Origin: JAQUPP01 sp041649955
Lineage (GTDB): Bacteria; Patescibacteriota; Patescibacteriia; UBA2591; JAQUPP01
Length of the DNA stretch: 6,965 nt
NCBI GenBank assembly: GCA_041649955.1
Contig: JBAZMD010000030.1
Span: 1 to 6,965 of the forward strand
Reading direction: 5' to 3'
In this document: positions 5,911 to 6,965 of the stretch, one piece after another
Layout: every line of letters begins with the position of its first letter
Position numbering within the stretch: position 1 is the first letter of the stretch
Notes under the pieces: generated by a model
Databases searched by the model: none
What the model was told of the DNA's origin: nothing
Seen by the model: only the letters and a program-made list of their open reading frames with translations
Translations under genes and position numbers: made by a program

Positions 5911-6519
5911 ATGAAATTTTACGATCAAAAAATCGTTCAAGAGGTAAGAAAGGAAAGAAAAAAGGGCCTATCAATTAGAGAAATAGAGAAAAAACTTAAA
6001 GTTCCTAATTTTACCATTTCTCGCTGGGTTAGAGACATTCCCTCTGATGCCAAAGCATTTAATTTAGCCAGACAGAAGGAGGAATTTTTGAAATCTGATT
6101 TGCGCAGTTTATGCGACGATTTGAAAATCGATAAAGATCTTGCTAAAATTTTTGTCAGTTTATTATATTGGTGCGAGGGATCAAAATATCCATCCAGTAA
6201 TTTTGTCGCTTTTTCCAATAGTGATTATAGCTTGGTTAAAGTATTTTTAGAGCTTTTAAGGCGCGGTTTTGAAATCAACGAAGATAAAATCAGAATTCAT
6301 CTACAGCTTCATTCAACTCATTCCCCCAAAGAAATTACGAAATTTTGGAGTGATTTATTGCACGTGCCGTCGGCTCAATTTTACAAACCGACTATTACAC
6401 ACCCAACGAATAAAATGAAAAGAGTTGATTATAGGGGAACATGTACAATTAAATATTTTGATGTTAAACTATTATTAAAAATTATTGGTCTTTACGAAAG
6501 CTTAACTAAAAAATTATAA
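5911..6519 (+). CDS. Helix-turn-helix protein with a possible LAGLIDADG-like motif
   Basis: A 202-residue soluble protein I do not recognise as a named gene. Residues about 12-43 look like a homeodomain-type helix-turn-helix (KGLSIREIEKKLKVPNFTIS, then RW), resembling recombinase or transposase DNA-binding heads. Residues about 80-195 contain LLYWCEGSK, which resembles a LAGLIDADG motif with Glu89 in the acidic position. FSNSD and a run of helices and strands follow, as in single-motif homing-endonuclease-like proteins. An in-frame TAA at 5899-5901 and no other start codon in between fix the start at 5911. No Shine-Dalgarno is present. It begins 17 bases after a truncated tRNA-like sequence and ends 15 bases before an intact tRNA-Ser. 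A tRNA-associated nuclease or a regulator are both possible; only the HTH is fairly secure. Confidence 0.75.
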   Translation: MKFYDQKIVQEVRKERKKGLSIREIEKKLKVPNFTISRWVRDIPSDAKAFNLARQKEEFLKSDLRSLCDDLKIDKDLAKIFVSLLYWCEGSKYPSSNFVAFSNSDYSLVKVFLELLRRGFEINEDKIRIHLQLHSTHSPKEITKFWSDLLHVPSAQFYKPTITHPTNKMKRVDYRGTCTIKYFDVKLLLKIIGLYESLTKKL

Positions 6520-6520
6520 A
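6492..6520 (+). promoter_or_regulatory. Weak candidate promoter for tRNA-Ser
   Basis: TATAAA (6515-6520) lies 15 bp before the tRNA, with a poor -35 match TTACGA (6492-6497) at 17-bp spacing. It overlaps the end of the preceding gene. The tRNA could equally be transcribed from the promoter at 5772 and processed. Confidence 0.25.
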
Positions 6521-6534
6521 ATAATTTGATTTAT

Positions 6535-6625
6535 GGAAGGATGGCCGAGTGGTTTAAGGCGGAGGTTTGCTAAACCTCTGTACGGGTTTTAATCCGTACC
6601 GTGGGTTCAAATCCCACTCCTTCCG
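6535..6625 (+). tRNA. tRNA-Ser (anticodon GCT)
   Basis: An intact class II tRNA of 91 nt reading AGC and AGT codons. The acceptor stem pairs GGAAGGA (6535-6541) with TCCTTCC (6618-6624), and G6625 is the discriminator, as expected for Ser. The D arm is GGCCGAGTGGTTTAAGGC. The anticodon stem GAGGT/ACCTC (6562-6566, 6574-6578) holds loop TTGCTAA with GCT at 6569-6571. A long variable arm pairs TACGG with CCGTA (6581-6597), followed by a T arm with GTGGG, TTCAAAT and CCCAC. The 3' CCA is not encoded, so a CCA-adding enzyme is needed. Confidence 0.96.
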
Positions 6626-6651
6626 TTTTTAAACGGAAGTATGTTATTTTG

Positions 6652-6692
6652 AAATACCCTGTTTAAAAATGGGGTATTCTGGTTTTGTTTTA
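6652..6692 (+). terminator. Intrinsic terminator after tRNA-Ser
   Basis: AATACCC (6653-6659) pairs with GGGTATT (6672-6678) around a 12-nt loop, followed by the T-rich CTGGTTTTGTTTT. A smaller 8-bp hairpin (TTCCGTTT/AAACGGAA, 6621-6638) begins inside the tRNA 3' end and could compete with the acceptor stem before processing. Confidence 0.7.
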
Positions 6693-6696
6693 AATA

Positions 6697-6748
6697 GACC
6701 TGGAGAGGTGGCTTCGGCCCGAGGCCGACCAGCCTGGGGCTGGGAGCG
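6697..6748 (+). other. GC-rich structured leader, possibly a tRNA-derived fragment
   Basis: This stretch is sharply richer in G and C than everything around it and ends 8 bases before the GIY-YIG start codon. GGAGAGGTGGC (6702-6712) is what many tRNA-Ser genes begin with. Possible stems are a 9-bp one (GGTGGCTTC with GAGGCC-G-ACC, 6708-6730) and CCAGCC/GGCTGG around TGG (6729-6743), which compete for two bases. No T arm or 3' acceptor strand follows, so it is not a complete tRNA. A tRNA fragment, a terminator remnant or a regulatory leader all remain open. Confidence 0.4.
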
Positions 6749-6756
6749 ATATTTTT

Positions 6757-6965
6757 ATGTATTACGTTTATATCTTAAAAAGTAAAAAGAACAGCAAATT
6801 ATATAAAGGATTTACCAATGATTTAAAACGAAGAATTAAAGAGCATAATTCGGGCAAATCTGTTTTTACTAAAAATAATGGACCATGGAGTTTAATTTAT
6901 TATGAATGTTTTCTCTCAAAAATTGATGCGGAAAAAGAAGAATTATTTTTAAAGTCAGGAAAAGG
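6757..6965 (+). CDS. GIY-YIG nuclease-like protein, partial (3' end outside the window)
   Basis: The first 69 codons are present and the frame is open to the window edge. The protein begins MYYVYILKS, the usual start of small UvrC-C-type or UPF0213-like GIY-YIG proteins. The GIY position reads VYI (4-6) and the YIG position reads YKG (16-18). NDLKRRIKEHNSGK (21-34) holds the conserved Arg and His. SKIDAEKEELFLKSGKG (54 onward) corresponds to the family's A..REK.LK stretch, with Glu62 the likely metal ligand; the preceding Arg is Glu61 here. Complete members are about 80-100 residues. There is no Shine-Dalgarno. It follows a tRNA and a GC-rich, tRNA-like leader. The cellular role of these small proteins is not settled; repair or homing activity is possible. 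Confidence 0.88.
   Translation, partial: MYYVYILKSKKNSKLYKGFTNDLKRRIKEHNSGKSVFTKNNGPWSLIYYECFLSKIDAEKEELFLKSGK

Noticed and set aside
5937..6218. A 93-codon minus-strand reading frame opposite the HTH gene
   Set aside because: It is fully antisense to a gene with a recognisable domain, has no promoter and no recognisable protein features.
5832..6625. The HTH gene lying within an intron of one split tRNA
   Set aside because: The upstream fragment runs past the anticodon into the T arm and is His-like, whereas the downstream tRNA-Ser is complete by itself, so the two are not halves of one tRNA.

Overview
The window looks like chromosomal DNA from a candidate-phyla-radiation bacterium (Patescibacteria, most likely a Parcubacteria-type lineage). 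The reasons are: AT-rich genes with almost no Shine-Dalgarno sequences; low-complexity intergenic repeats; a two-helix pilin-like membrane domain of the kind common in that group; a GxxExxY nuclease cassette; and a small GIY-YIG gene next to a tRNA. All complete genes stop with TAA or TAG and none has an in-frame TGA, so nothing suggests a recoded genetic code. This placement is inference, with no marker gene to settle it.

Layout. Positions 1-141 are low-complexity AT-rich spacer. Positions 142-1452 encode an exported membrane protein joining a signal peptide, a cysteine-rich segment, a pilin-like two-helix domain and a C39-like cysteine peptidase domain. A short spacer of degenerate 8-bp repeats leads to radA (1527-2876). 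radA and recG (2954-5587, minus strand) converge on a perfect 21-bp inverted repeat acting as a two-way terminator. RadA and RecG both process branched recombination and replication-fork DNA.

recG is the most unusual gene here. Between its helicase motifs II (DEQH) and III (TATPIPR) it carries an in-frame insert of about 188 codons. The insert is a complete-looking GxxExxY PD-(D/E)XK nuclease domain flanked by arms of degenerate repeats that encode a TNxDxTQ heptapeptide. The repeat period is a multiple of three, so the reading frame survives. The same gene also holds a perfect 16-bp palindrome encoding PPAGG in a variable loop. Without the large insert the protein would be about 689 residues, a normal RecG length.

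Upstream of recG is a clear sigma70-type promoter on the minus strand, then a roughly 114-bp inverted-repeat unit. A second, plus-strand promoter then reads into a truncated tRNA-like (His-like) sequence and a helix-turn-helix protein with a possible LAGLIDADG-like motif (5911-6519). An intact tRNA-Ser(GCT) and its terminator follow. Next come an unusually GC-rich structured stretch that starts like a tRNA-Ser and a GIY-YIG nuclease gene cut by the window end. Two nuclease-like genes each sitting directly behind a tRNA-like fragment, on either side of an intact tRNA, is the second pattern worth testing.
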